Source of the DNA: Hyphochytrium catenoides
Taxonomy: Eukaryota > Sar > Hyphochytriomycetes > Hyphochytriales > Hyphochytriaceae
DNA: 64,000 bases
Assembly (NCBI GenBank): GCA_900088475.1
Contig: FLMG01004315.1
Span: 1-64,000, forward strand
Reading direction: 5' to 3'
Both the position numbers and the translations under genes were made by a program. Within the stretch, counting starts at the first letter, position 1. Each line of letters begins with the position of its first letter. Below, piece after piece: positions 14,201-23,232 of the stretch. The notes under the pieces were generated by a model. It did no database searches. It was not told where the DNA came from and was given only the letters and a program-made list of their open reading frames with translations.

Positions 14201-14538
14201 GCATCAGCTTCGCGATCAGCAGGGCGCACTTCCGAGGATTATTAGTAACAACATTCCCGTCATTGAAGGCGTCCCGGCACTCGAGCACCACGTTTGCCTT
14301 CTCAAGACCAACGAAGGGTGATACTGGTACAGTGAACGAGGAGTTAGGTAGCGTAAGACAGAATAGAAGAACAAGTGGACTAACCATAGCCGTGGTCATC
14401 GTCTTCACCCTTTAACTTGTCCCTTATTCCCTGAACCTCCTTCATGAGCGAACCGATCGTAAGCACCGGAGAGGGCAAGGTATTGACATTGTTATCCTGA
14501 TCATCCGACATGGACGTTCCGGAGAAAAGCCTGCTCAT
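8287..14538 (-). CDS. COPG: Coatomer subunit gamma (COPI)
   Basis: Gamma subunit of the COPI F-subcomplex, which coats vesicles for Golgi-to-ER and intra-Golgi traffic. The model has 19 exons in transcript order: 14385-14538, 14115-14323, 13831-13902, 13674-13769, 13228-13467, 13005-13160, 12606-12843, 12244-12379, 11837-12032, 11478-11670, 11263-11352, 10844-10957, 10623-10661, 10183-10352, 9627-9824, 9188-9340, 8765-8921, 8456-8529, 8287-8349. It gives 915 aa (human about 874) with consistent phases. Family signatures are NPRKCA near the N-terminus, [46 protein letters not shown] and [11 protein letters not shown] in the alpha-solenoid, then the appendage with YDCDPATGE and [11 protein letters not shown]. 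The short exons 10623-10661 and 8287-8349 are the least certain. The gene is divergent from the NO66 gene across about 1.1 kb. Confidence 0.95.
13535..13572. repeat. 19-bp tandem duplication in a coatomer gamma intron
   Basis: Two perfect adjacent copies of a 19-bp GC-rich unit (agcgcgacgccagaggggt) lie inside the intron between the fourth and fifth exons of the coatomer gamma gene, away from both splice sites. It looks like a recent local duplication with no evident function. Confidence 0.85.
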
Positions 14539-15655
14539 GGTTCCCTATCAACGCTTATAGATTCTCGTCCAACCGCCAACAAGCTTGCTGTCAGGCCTTA
14601 TGGGCAATCAGACTGATAACGAAGAGATGTAAAAAAGTTAGACAGCGTCTGAGATAAACGTAGATTGTTCCTCATCAAGCACCAAGAGTCAAGAAATGCA
14701 TGTCAAAGAGAATAGGCCGTAACAAAGCATTTCCGATGCACCTCTATTATGCAAGGGCCGACTTCTACAGATCTTAGTACCTGCGTGCAACAGCCTTAAC
14801 CCTGCTCCCTGGGGATGGCCAGAAGTGATAGAGCCCTAATGGGATGAGAGCTCAACAGCTCTTCGCCGCAGTTCCGGATGAGGATCGCGGCATAGAAGAT
14901 AGAGAAAAGTGATTTTAGCAGACCTCTATTAAAAGAGACAGAGACAGAAGACACAGAGCGGGACAAGAGAAAGAAGAGTTTCAAAGAGAGAGACAGAAGA
15001 GACAGAGATAGAGGCAAGAGAGACACAGACAGAAGACACAGAGCGGATAGAGAAAGAAGAGTTTCAAAGAGAGAGACAGAAGAGATAGAGATAGAGACCC
15101 AAGAGAGACAGAGACAGAGACACAGAGCAGAGAGGAGTGCTGAAGGTCTTTCCTTAGCAAACAGACAGCGCAGAAAGATTCGCCAAGTCACAGTCCCAAA
15201 CACAGAGAAATGCCTCATTGAAAATCTCCCATCCACCCTCTCTGAACGAAAGAAACATACATTCCTTTCATAGATTTCCAGAGAAGCTTACTAAGAGCGA
15301 AGTTCCAGGGAATAGAGTGCATTGACGGCGGTGTATATTTCAAGCAGTAAACTTCTGGCCCCATCCGTTCTTGCCTCTGTTTAGAATATGTGAGATTCTG
15401 GTTCCTTATCATGTGCCGCCGATTCTTGATACGAGGGATTGTCCTGAGATCCCAGCCATCATGATTTTCCTGGTTGCCGCAGAATATGGGCAATATCTAC
15501 TGAACTTCATCTTCATGTTGCTCTCCAGATCTTCATGAAGCTCCTAACAGCAATCCGAGAAGCTTACGTTATAAGAGACGTGATAGTAGACTGCTCACGG
15601 GAAGAGGTTCGAGTCACTGCAACCTTTGCGAAGACCGACATCTTGACAGAGAATT
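14539..15655. promoter_or_regulatory. Divergent promoter region, coatomer gamma / NO66
   Basis: This 1.1-kb space separates the start codons of the coatomer gamma gene (-) and the NO66-type oxygenase gene (+), so both promoters and 5' UTRs must lie here. It contains a purine-rich imperfect tandem repeat at about 14939-15125. Open frames on the minus strand at 14796-15236 and 15215-15493 are low complexity or unrecognisable, and I do not call them genes. I see no clear TATA box. Confidence 0.45.
14939..15125. repeat. Imperfect tandem repeat, about 84-bp period, purine-rich
   Basis: Two adjacent copies of an agacag/agagac-rich unit occur. The landmark acacagagcg appears at 14951 and 15036, and gtttcaaag at 14978 and 15061, giving a period of 83-85 bp. 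The plus strand is almost entirely purine apart from C. The repeat lies in the shared upstream region of the coatomer gamma and NO66 genes. Confidence 0.8.
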
Positions 15656-18600
15656 ATGGCGCGGAAGAATCGGAATCCGAAGCGTCGACAGCCTTCGGAG
15701 GATAGTGCACAGGGTGGAGAGGAAGAGCCAAAACGAATCAAGGTACCTAGGGACTCTTCTAAGTCAAACGTGCATAGCCCTGGCAGTGGAAGTGAGAGTG
15801 GACGCTCTATTCTAAAGGACAGAGGGTCAGTTGGAGATGCTAGTCCCAAGAAGAATGTAAAATGGGACGCCAAAGTGATCGAGTCCGCGCCAGTTCCTGA
15901 AGAAGAGCCTTCCATGAGAAAGAGGCCCGCAAAAGCTATCAAAGCGTCACCTAAGGCTGCAACTGGGGTTGAGCCTGAGAAGACACCTCCACCAGTACAC
16001 TTCTTTGGGCCAGATGTGACTCTGGAGACTGGCGAGGAGATGCTACAGTTCCTTCTTGGTGACATCCCTGTTAAGAAGTTCTTCGCTGAGTACTGGGAGA
16101 AAAAGCCTTTAGTGATCCATAGAAAGCGCAAGGTAAGGTCCAATACGACGAGTACTAGAAGTAGGGAGTTCATTCGCTAGAAAGGGAGGAAGCACATTCA
16201 ACTGTCGCAATAGTTACAGAAGGACGGGAGTGATGATGGAGCAGCATGGCCGTGATCATCACATCAGCTAATCTGTTCTCTATCTACCCCTTTCCTAGGA
16301 CTATTATCGGCAGGCGTTTAACAAAAAGGTGTTCCTTGATATTGTTGAGGAGAAGGACTTACCCTTCCAGCAGAACATGGCCATCGTGCGCTATGCAGAC
16401 GGAGAAAGAATGAACGTTGAGCCAATAAAGGCGAGAGCAACCAGGGAGGAGCTGGAAACACTGTTTGACAGTGGCTGTACAGTTCAGTTCTTTCAACCTC
16501 AGCGTCATGTCGATGCGTTGTGGCAAGTGAACTCTCTCCTGGAGAACTACTTTGGAACCCTTGTAGGTCTGTAGAGCGCAACAAATCGGCTCTCGTCCTT
16601 CAACTCCATTCTGCTTGACTTATGATGGCGAATGCGTTACTCTTAGGTGCTCTTGGCTCTAGTTGATCCCCTCGTTCTGACCGCGAGTCTCTGCTTCTGT
16701 ACAGGTGCCAGTGCCTACTTGACACCAGGGAAATCTCAAGGTCTGGCTCCTCACTACGACGACGTTGATGTTTTCATTTTACAGGTACAAGAGCATCGAT
16801 ACATAAGAAACATCTCGCCCTGGAAGCGACAGTCATCTACGTTCCCCTCGCCCCGCTTTGACCCTCATGACTCATTTTTCTCTGCTTGTTGTGCCGATTG
16901 TGTCGATGCTGACAATAAACTGCCAAGACTGAAGGAAAGAAGAGCTGGAAGCTGTATAAGCCCGTTGACGAATTGCCGATCACGTGCAGTGAGGACCTGC
17001 CGGAGTCAGAAATAGGCGAGCCCACGCATGAGTTTGAGTTGACTGAGGGAGACCTGGTATGTAATCTGTATACTTTCTTTTACTCCATCTCACATCTCAC
17101 AAGGAGACACGCACTCTTGAACCCTTACCTTTTGTTAGCTTTGTGCACCTCTCATTGTCTGACGGTTTACTCAGCACATGTGCTGGTCTTGATATTGACC
17201 TGAGTGGCCTGTGTTATTGACCTAGGCAGCTCCAAAGCCGTTGTACCGTGTGTGTCTGTGGATGCATACTGGCCGTCAGCGTCCTTAAGTACCTTACGTC
17301 TATTTATCCCGCTGACAGTCTTCCGCTCTTCATTGCCCTAAATAGCTCTACTTCCCGCGAGGAACGGTTCATCAAGCGTCAACACCTGGTGCACAATTCT
17401 CTACCCACGTCACTGTCTCCACCTATCAGCAGCACACCTGGGGAGATTTCTTGCAGCTTTCTCTCCCTATTGTCGTAAGGCAAATGATGGAACAGGACGT
17501 GGAGCTTAGAAGAGGTACGAATATACTCTGCACCCGGTCTTGAGTCCGGCTACTGCCCTTGGCTTGGCAAGGCTCTTGGCTCCCTCTACGAAAGGTGCAC
17601 TTGAGAATGTTTAAGCGTTTGCCATGCCTTACCCTTCCCTTCAGTATCCTGATCGCTCTCATTGAGACCCTCACGGAGCTTCTTGCAATTCGTTGCACTT
17701 ACATTGCAAACCTGCATAGGGTTACCCCTCAACTATCTCTCTTATATGGGTACGGAATGGGATGTTGACCTGCAGATAAAGGCGCAGCCCCAATCAAGTG
17801 AGCTAGTGAAGAAGATGGAAAACTTCCTTCACAAGTTCAAAGGAAAACTAGGTAGGTGGCAGTCCTTTATAACTTCTTTCCCGGTTACTTGTCACTCCCC
17901 TTAGGGCTCAAGAAGGGTTTCTCACACGGTGCTTGATGTTCCCATACATGCGGCATTGATGTCGTTGTACCTCTACGTCCAATGACTTATTAGCAACAAT
18001 AAAGGATACATTAGAACTGGGACAGCTTCATATCGCCGCAGACGAGGCATCGTCAGACTTTATGGCGAACCGGTAAGGCCTGAGCATCTAATGAAACCTT
18101 CTTGTGAAGCCGCTACAATCTGAATTGCGCCTTCTCTCTGAGGAGCCAACCTCAGTCTACTGCTTTGTCTTCCAAAACTCCCTTTCCTCTCCCTGTGTCT
18201 TCCAATCTCTATTCTCTGAGCCTGTGTTAGCCATGGGCATCTTTCGTGTAGACGTGTGGTCTCTGTTTGATCGTTCCCCGCTTATCGGCTAATTTATCTG
18301 TCTTGCCTCTCTACCGCAGCCTTCCTCCCCTCATCCAAAGGCCCCAAACTAAATCTCTAGGGCCTAGTCCGCTAGACGAGGACTCGGAATTCAGATTTGT
18401 GGACAAGAATGCGATGAGGATGGTTGTCACTCAGGAAGAAGGTGGCCCAGCTCTTTCCTTGCAATACTCTGTTAAGAACAAGAGGCCGTTCCATATGGGC
18501 CCACCTGGAGCAGCATCAGGGAAAGGCATGGGCGGAGCCTCACTTATGCAAGCAATGTCGATGGGCTTGTTTGGATTTGGAGGTGATGATGGTGACGATG

Positions 18601-19127
18601 AAGATGGAGAGGAGGGTGAGGAGGAAGAAGACGAAGAGGGCGAAGAAGAAGAAAGCAACGAAGAAGAGAGCGAAGAGGAGAAAGAAGAAGGAAAGATAGA
18701 GAAAGGGCAAAGCAAAGGGACTAAAGAGGCGACCAAAAGCGCAGAGGTTAAGAGCAAGGAAAAGATCTCGAAGATGCAGGAAGATTCAGATAATGGTGAA
18801 GGATCTGAAGAAGGCGATGAGGCGGCGGAGGGTGAAGAAAGTGATGAAGACGAAGAGGACAGTGACTACGAAGATGAAGGGGGCATGATGCCAGGGGGCC
18901 TGCCGTTGTCCATGCTTGGGCTGCCAGTCCCACCATCTGCTCCACGGCCTCAATCCATCCAGTTCCCTTTCCAAGCTGCCCTTCCTCTTCTGCATCTCCT
19001 CAAGAGCGGTCGCGGATTCACCACCATCAAGTCATTAGAAGGTGACAGCGAGGTCAAGACGAAGGTGGTAGTGAAGCTCTGGTCCAAGGGGCTGTTGGAA
19101 GTTAGGAAGATCAAAGCCGCACAATAG
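15656..19127 (+). CDS. RIOX1: JmjC ribosomal oxygenase, NO66/RIOX1 type
   Basis: Fe(II)/2-oxoglutarate-dependent protein histidyl hydroxylase. In animals NO66 modifies ribosomal protein uL2 (RPL8) in the nucleolus. Eight exons: 15656-16132, 16299-16566, 16705-16784, 16928-17056, 17346-17514, 17720-17851, 17994-18072, 18320-19127, giving 713 aa with consistent phases. Residues 1-110 are basic and Ser/Lys-rich, like a nucleolar targeting tail. The JmjC core contains YLTPGKSQGLAPHYDD, with the metal ligands H265 and D267, and LYFPRGTVHQAS with the distal ligand H327. A winged-helix end follows (FTTIKSLEGD...SKGLLEVRK). An acidic insertion of nearly 100 residues at about 535-630 splits the C-terminal region and is longer than I would expect for the family. 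A polyadenylation hexamer lies near 19197. The two neighbours downstream are ribosomal protein genes. Confidence 0.9.
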
Positions 19128-19717
19128 CCCGGAGGGAGGAAAGAAAGACGAAATCCTCATCATCTCTTTGCAGGTTAGGGATTACTTGTCATAGTAAATA
19201 AAGGATTCCTAAATGCATTCCCTTTCAAAGCTTGTGGTTGATCATATCCCGTCAACAATGAAATAGATGAGGAGTAGGTAGTGTCAGCTAAGAGGTATTG
19301 AGGACAGAGGAAGATATCGCTAGTGTTGCTACGCAGTGAAGGAGTTTTAAATTTCTAAAGGCCTTAGGTCTCTAACAGCGGTGGATTGGCTCCTAGTACC
19401 GCCTATATCAATCCTTGCGACTCCTCACACCTGCTCTAAGAAGATTACTCTAAACGTCAAAAGCATGGCACAGAGGATAGAAAGATGCTTCTAAGCAAAG
19501 GGAGAGCATCTCTTGTCCAAGTGCCCGTGACACCGCTGACAGTCGCATGTTTGTCATAGTCTAGGACATGGTAGAATGACATTAGCAGTTAGAGTAGTCG
19601 GACTGTTAGAAGAGGCTTTAGGAACAAGAAGATTTCTGGCTGTGGCTTGGCGTTTATTAAGATGAATCACAGTCTCCCCTTCCCTTAGACTCATTGGGTC
19701 AGCATTCAGAGGCTACT
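19128..19717. other. Convergent intergenic spacer, NO66 / RPL13
   Basis: These 590 bp separate the stop codons of NO66 (+) and RPL13 (-). An AATAAA on the plus strand near 19197-19202 can serve NO66. A TTTATT at 19653-19658 is AATAAA on the minus strand, about 60 bp past the RPL13 stop. I see no coding signal between them. Confidence 0.55.
19653..19658 (-). terminator. Polyadenylation signal for RPL13
   Basis: AATAAA on the minus strand, 60 bp beyond the RPL13 stop codon. The hexamer and its spacing fit a eukaryotic 3' end. Confidence 0.45.
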
Positions 19718-20713
19718 CTAAGCAGACTCCTTCTTCTCTGCAGCGCGCTTCTTGCGGATACCGACCAGGCGGGCATCGGAGCGAGCAAGGCGCAGAGTCT
19801 TGTGAGCGTTGAATTGCTACAATAAAAGGAAAGGTTAGAGTTCTGAGCTAAGTAATTTAGGCGACCGGCATATGCAGCAGATGCTGAAGAGATTTAAGGA
19901 AATGGACGACCAACCCGACATCCGAACTACTTTCTAACCTCACAGACTGACACAGACCAATAATCTGCGATAAATAAGAGCTTCGTTCACGCTGAAAAAA
20001 AGTTCAAGTGGCAACTCTCGGCTGGAAGACATACCTTGTGCTCATCGGTGAGCTCAGCCACCACGGACTTCTTAGAGTTCTTGACAGGGAAGACGGCACC
20101 AGCCAGCTGCTGGGCGGTTGAGGTCTCCTCAACAGAAGAGTCACCCTTCTTAGGCTTCTGGTTGCTGCCGCGAGGGAAGACAACAAGCTTGGCCTTGTAA
20201 GCCTTCAGGCGCTGTACATTGGCGCGGAGAGACTCCGCAGACTTGTTGGTTCTGCGGTGGTCTACGGCAATGCCAATAGTGCGAGCTACGTGCTTGCTGA
20301 TGCCAGCCTCCTATCAATCCACAAGAGTCAAGGATGACGTTAGCAAGGCAAAAAGAGAGAAGTAAACATCCCAAAATGTCGAACCTTGAGCTCCTGAAGA
20401 GTAAAGCCACGGCCAGCGCGGATCTTTGAAGAATATCTCTGGGTCTGGCTGTGGACAACAGGACGAAGAGGGCCAGCAGCTGGGCGAGGGGCAATCTGAG
20501 CAGCCTTTGCCTTCCTCTTCAGTCTGCGAGACTTCTTCTTGCCGGGCTGTGAAGGAGCAGCGCAAGCAGCGTCATATAGGAATGAGCTATGGGTTCTCAA
20601 ACAACTGGCACATTTGACAAAAGTAGAGTGCGTACCTGGTCAAACCAGGTCTTCACCCGCAGCTGCCACTGCTTGTGGAAGTGGTTGTTCGGGATGACGT
20701 TGTTGTGCTTCAT
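19718..20713 (-). CDS. RPL13: 60S ribosomal protein L13 (eL13)
   Basis: Structural protein of the large cytosolic ribosomal subunit. Four exons, 20636-20713, 20385-20546, 20035-20310 and 19718-19816, give 204 aa, the usual length. Every splice falls between codons (phase 0). Family signatures in order are [15 protein letters not shown] at the N-terminus, [56 protein letters not shown], and near the end [16 protein letters not shown]. The first exon ends within the conserved WF(D/N)QP motif. The gene runs head to head with RPS16. Confidence 0.97.
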
Positions 20714-21773
20714 CTTTCAGTCTGAGCCAACAAAAGACGACAGTGAGGGATCGCCAATAGAGTAAGCGCCTCTACAAAGCTATATGTGGCCCTATTGCTC
20801 AAAGCCCCAAAGTGAGGATATTGGCGTTAAGAACACAGGCCAACAATTTTTGAGAGCTCAGGATAAGAAGAGGCAATCAGCTCCCCTTAATGCCAAACCC
20901 CACATAGGTCTTCTCCTTCACCCTAAACAGCTCGTTGCTACCAATCTCCGCGTCATCGTACCTTGATCTCCGCCAAAAGAGTGAGCAGCTCTGCTGAAGC
21001 CCAATGAATTATCCGCAGATCAGCGGCACTTCTTTCGCTCGGTGGCGCAGATTGCCGGCCACTCCTTTCACTCCAATGATTTTGATGGCGCAATAATAGG
21101 CCCCGCTTATAGAGGAACAACAGGCAAAGAATTATTACTATCCCCTTGATAGCCTTTATAAACGAGTTTTACTTCAGACCAATGTTTCAACTGTTGCGAT
21201 GGAATGTTTCACTCTACAATCTTCAGCGGTCATTGCTGCCATTGGTCGGCTTCAGATTTAACGAAGGCTTAGTCAGGGGAAGGCTAGCGTTTGGAGACCT
21301 TACAGATTTGAAACTTTCCTGCTTTTGGAGCAATTGGTTGGCAGGGCTTCAGGATAATTCCTTCTGAATAACCTCCAAAATTGGATCAACATTCATAATA
21401 GCACACGCCTTCCGTCTCAAATAGAATGCGGTACTACTACGCCAAGAATGTCAGAGAGCTTGAGGTAGGTAGAGCGCTCCGACTATTATTGCTCCTTATG
21501 TCCTTGGTGAAGGGAGATTGAGTGGCTGCTGGTCACGATCAACACAGGAGAGGAAGAAGTTCATCAATCAAAACAAAGTGAGGAGACAGAGCGGAGTGAA
21601 GGTAGACAGAGCAAGAGTTATTTTGGTTTTTATTGAGGTTTGGCAGAGCGAGATACGGAGGGGATAACAGGAGAGATGAGCCTTGAAAGTAAAAGAGATC
21701 TCTGAACTCTTTGCCTTGTAGACTCACAATACTTTCTGGTGATCAGCCTCCAGACGAGCTTCACAGAGAAATC
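20714..21773. promoter_or_regulatory. Divergent promoter region, RPL13 / RPS16
   Basis: These 1,060 bp separate the start codons of two ribosomal protein genes transcribed in opposite directions. Both promoters and 5' UTRs must lie here. I found no convincing gene in it; the short open frames at 20784-20966 and 21146-21367 lack recognisable features. Shared elements would be a natural way to co-express the two genes, but none can be identified by eye. Confidence 0.45.
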
Positions 21774-22902
21774 ATGGAGTCCAGCAAGGTTCAGTCCGTA
21801 CAGGTCTTTGGCAGGAAGGTGAGTCGTTATCCTTACGAGGCTTATTAGTGAATGCCTGTGATTGAAGCAGAGGAGTGATCATGATGCTTCCTCCTTCTGA
21901 GCAGAAGAATGCCACTGCAGTAGCTTACTGCAAGGCAGGCCACGGCGTTCTCCGTGTAAATGGCCGCCCCATTGAGCTCGTTGAGCCTGAGACTCTAAGG
22001 ATGAAGGCCTACGAGCCCGTCCTTCTCCTTGGTCAGCAGAGATTCGCCAATGTGAGTATCCGCCGCGCCATGAACATCTTTAGTGACTTTAAGTGTGGAA
22101 GTCCATCTCGTCACCGTTGGAAGGCTTAATGGTCACAATCGAACGATGGTCCTCGTCCGCTACACGTCAATGCCAGTTTGAGGATGTGCCCTCGCTCCGC
22201 CTCACCAGTGTGCACGAAAGTGCTGTTTTCGCCTTTATGAACCTTCGACTCATCGGGTGTGCATTTTTCTTGCGGGAATGCATTCGCATTCTCTGCTCGG
22301 ATTATGCTGTTTTCTTTGTATTATAGGTCGACATCCGCCTTCGTGTTAAGGGAGGAGGACAGACGGCACAGATCTACGGTTAGTGCATCCTTCAATGTTG
22401 GACACATAGGATTGCACTTGCTAATTCCCTGCATTTATTCACGTGTTTGCAGCTATTCGTCAAGCTATCGCGAAGGCGCTTGTTGCCTACTATCAGAAGT
22501 GTAAGTTCACCTACTATGTGAAGCTTCCTTTCGCTTTCTTTTCTTCTCAACCTGTCCTTATCCATTATTCATGATAAGAGGGTGAGGAAGTGCCAAGGAT
22601 GGTTATTTAAAGTTTGAGATCATATGTCACATATATGACAACGTCATGCTGAGGCCTGATATCATCTTCGCCCTTGTCTCAACTTCCTGCTCTCTCCTCG
22701 CAGTTTACACCAGCTTGCATATAGCCTAACCTCTTCCCCTTGTGCGCATCTTGTAGACGTTGACGAGGCCTCCAAGAGAGAGATCAAGGAGATCCTCCTT
22801 GCCCACGACCGCACTCTTCTCGTCGCTGATCCCCGCCGCCGGGAGCCCAAGAAGTTCGGCGGTCCCAGCGCCAGAGCTCGCTACCAGAAGTCCTACCGTT
22901 AA
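21774..22902 (+). CDS. RPS16: 40S ribosomal protein S16 (uS9)
   Basis: Small-subunit ribosomal protein whose C-terminal tail reaches the decoding centre and contacts P-site tRNA. Five exons, 21774-21818, 21905-22051, 22327-22378, 22453-22500 and 22757-22902, encode 145 aa, the normal length. Signatures are [79 protein letters not shown] and the invariant ending [10 protein letters not shown]. The start ATG gives the expected short N-terminus before the conserved block. The last intron is the longest. Confidence 0.97.
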
Positions 22903-23232
22903 GCGTCGGGCGGAGGGCCCTCTGGGGCTGCACCTGCGCTCCGTTGCTTGGATCTGGGCTGTGTTATATATGGCATTCTTCTGTGCAGTGGAGGGGCTAT
23001 TTAGCTGTCATAGCTATAAATAAATCACCTGATCACCCTGCGAAGTCTCATCAATCTTGCATGACCCTTCTCATTTAGTTTTTAACGTCGGCCTTCTCCC
23101 CCCTATCATCGCACGGTCTGCTAAAGAGGACGTACATACCACTCGATGCAATGACGGTAGAAAACGGGGATACTTTAGACATAACATAGCACACAGATTC
23201 AGATAGATCTACATCGCGTTCAGTCGTCTCCT
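22903..23232. other. Convergent intergenic spacer, RPS16 / FHA-RING gene
   Basis: These 330 bp lie between two stop codons facing each other. Apart from the AATAAA at 23019, I see nothing notable. Confidence 0.5.
23019..23024 (+). terminator. Polyadenylation signal for RPS16
   Basis: AATAAA within the run ctataaataaatc, about 117 bp after the RPS16 stop codon, in the convergent spacer with the FHA-RING gene. Confidence 0.5.

Noticed and set aside
14796..15236. 146-codon minus-strand frame upstream of coatomer gamma
   Set aside because: It is Leu/Ser low complexity from the purine-rich tandem repeat and has no domain pattern.
15215..15493. 92-codon minus-strand frame in the divergent promoter
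   Set aside because: It has a fairly balanced composition but no recognisable motif, no convincing splice partners and no neighbour context. I leave it uncalled.
15600..15625. ggttcgagtc, resembling a tRNA T-loop
   Set aside because: The flanking bases do not form the T stem, and there is no upstream A box or acceptor stem.
18431..18757. 108-codon Ser/Pro-rich minus-strand frame
   Set aside because: It is the antisense of the acidic tract in the NO66-type gene.
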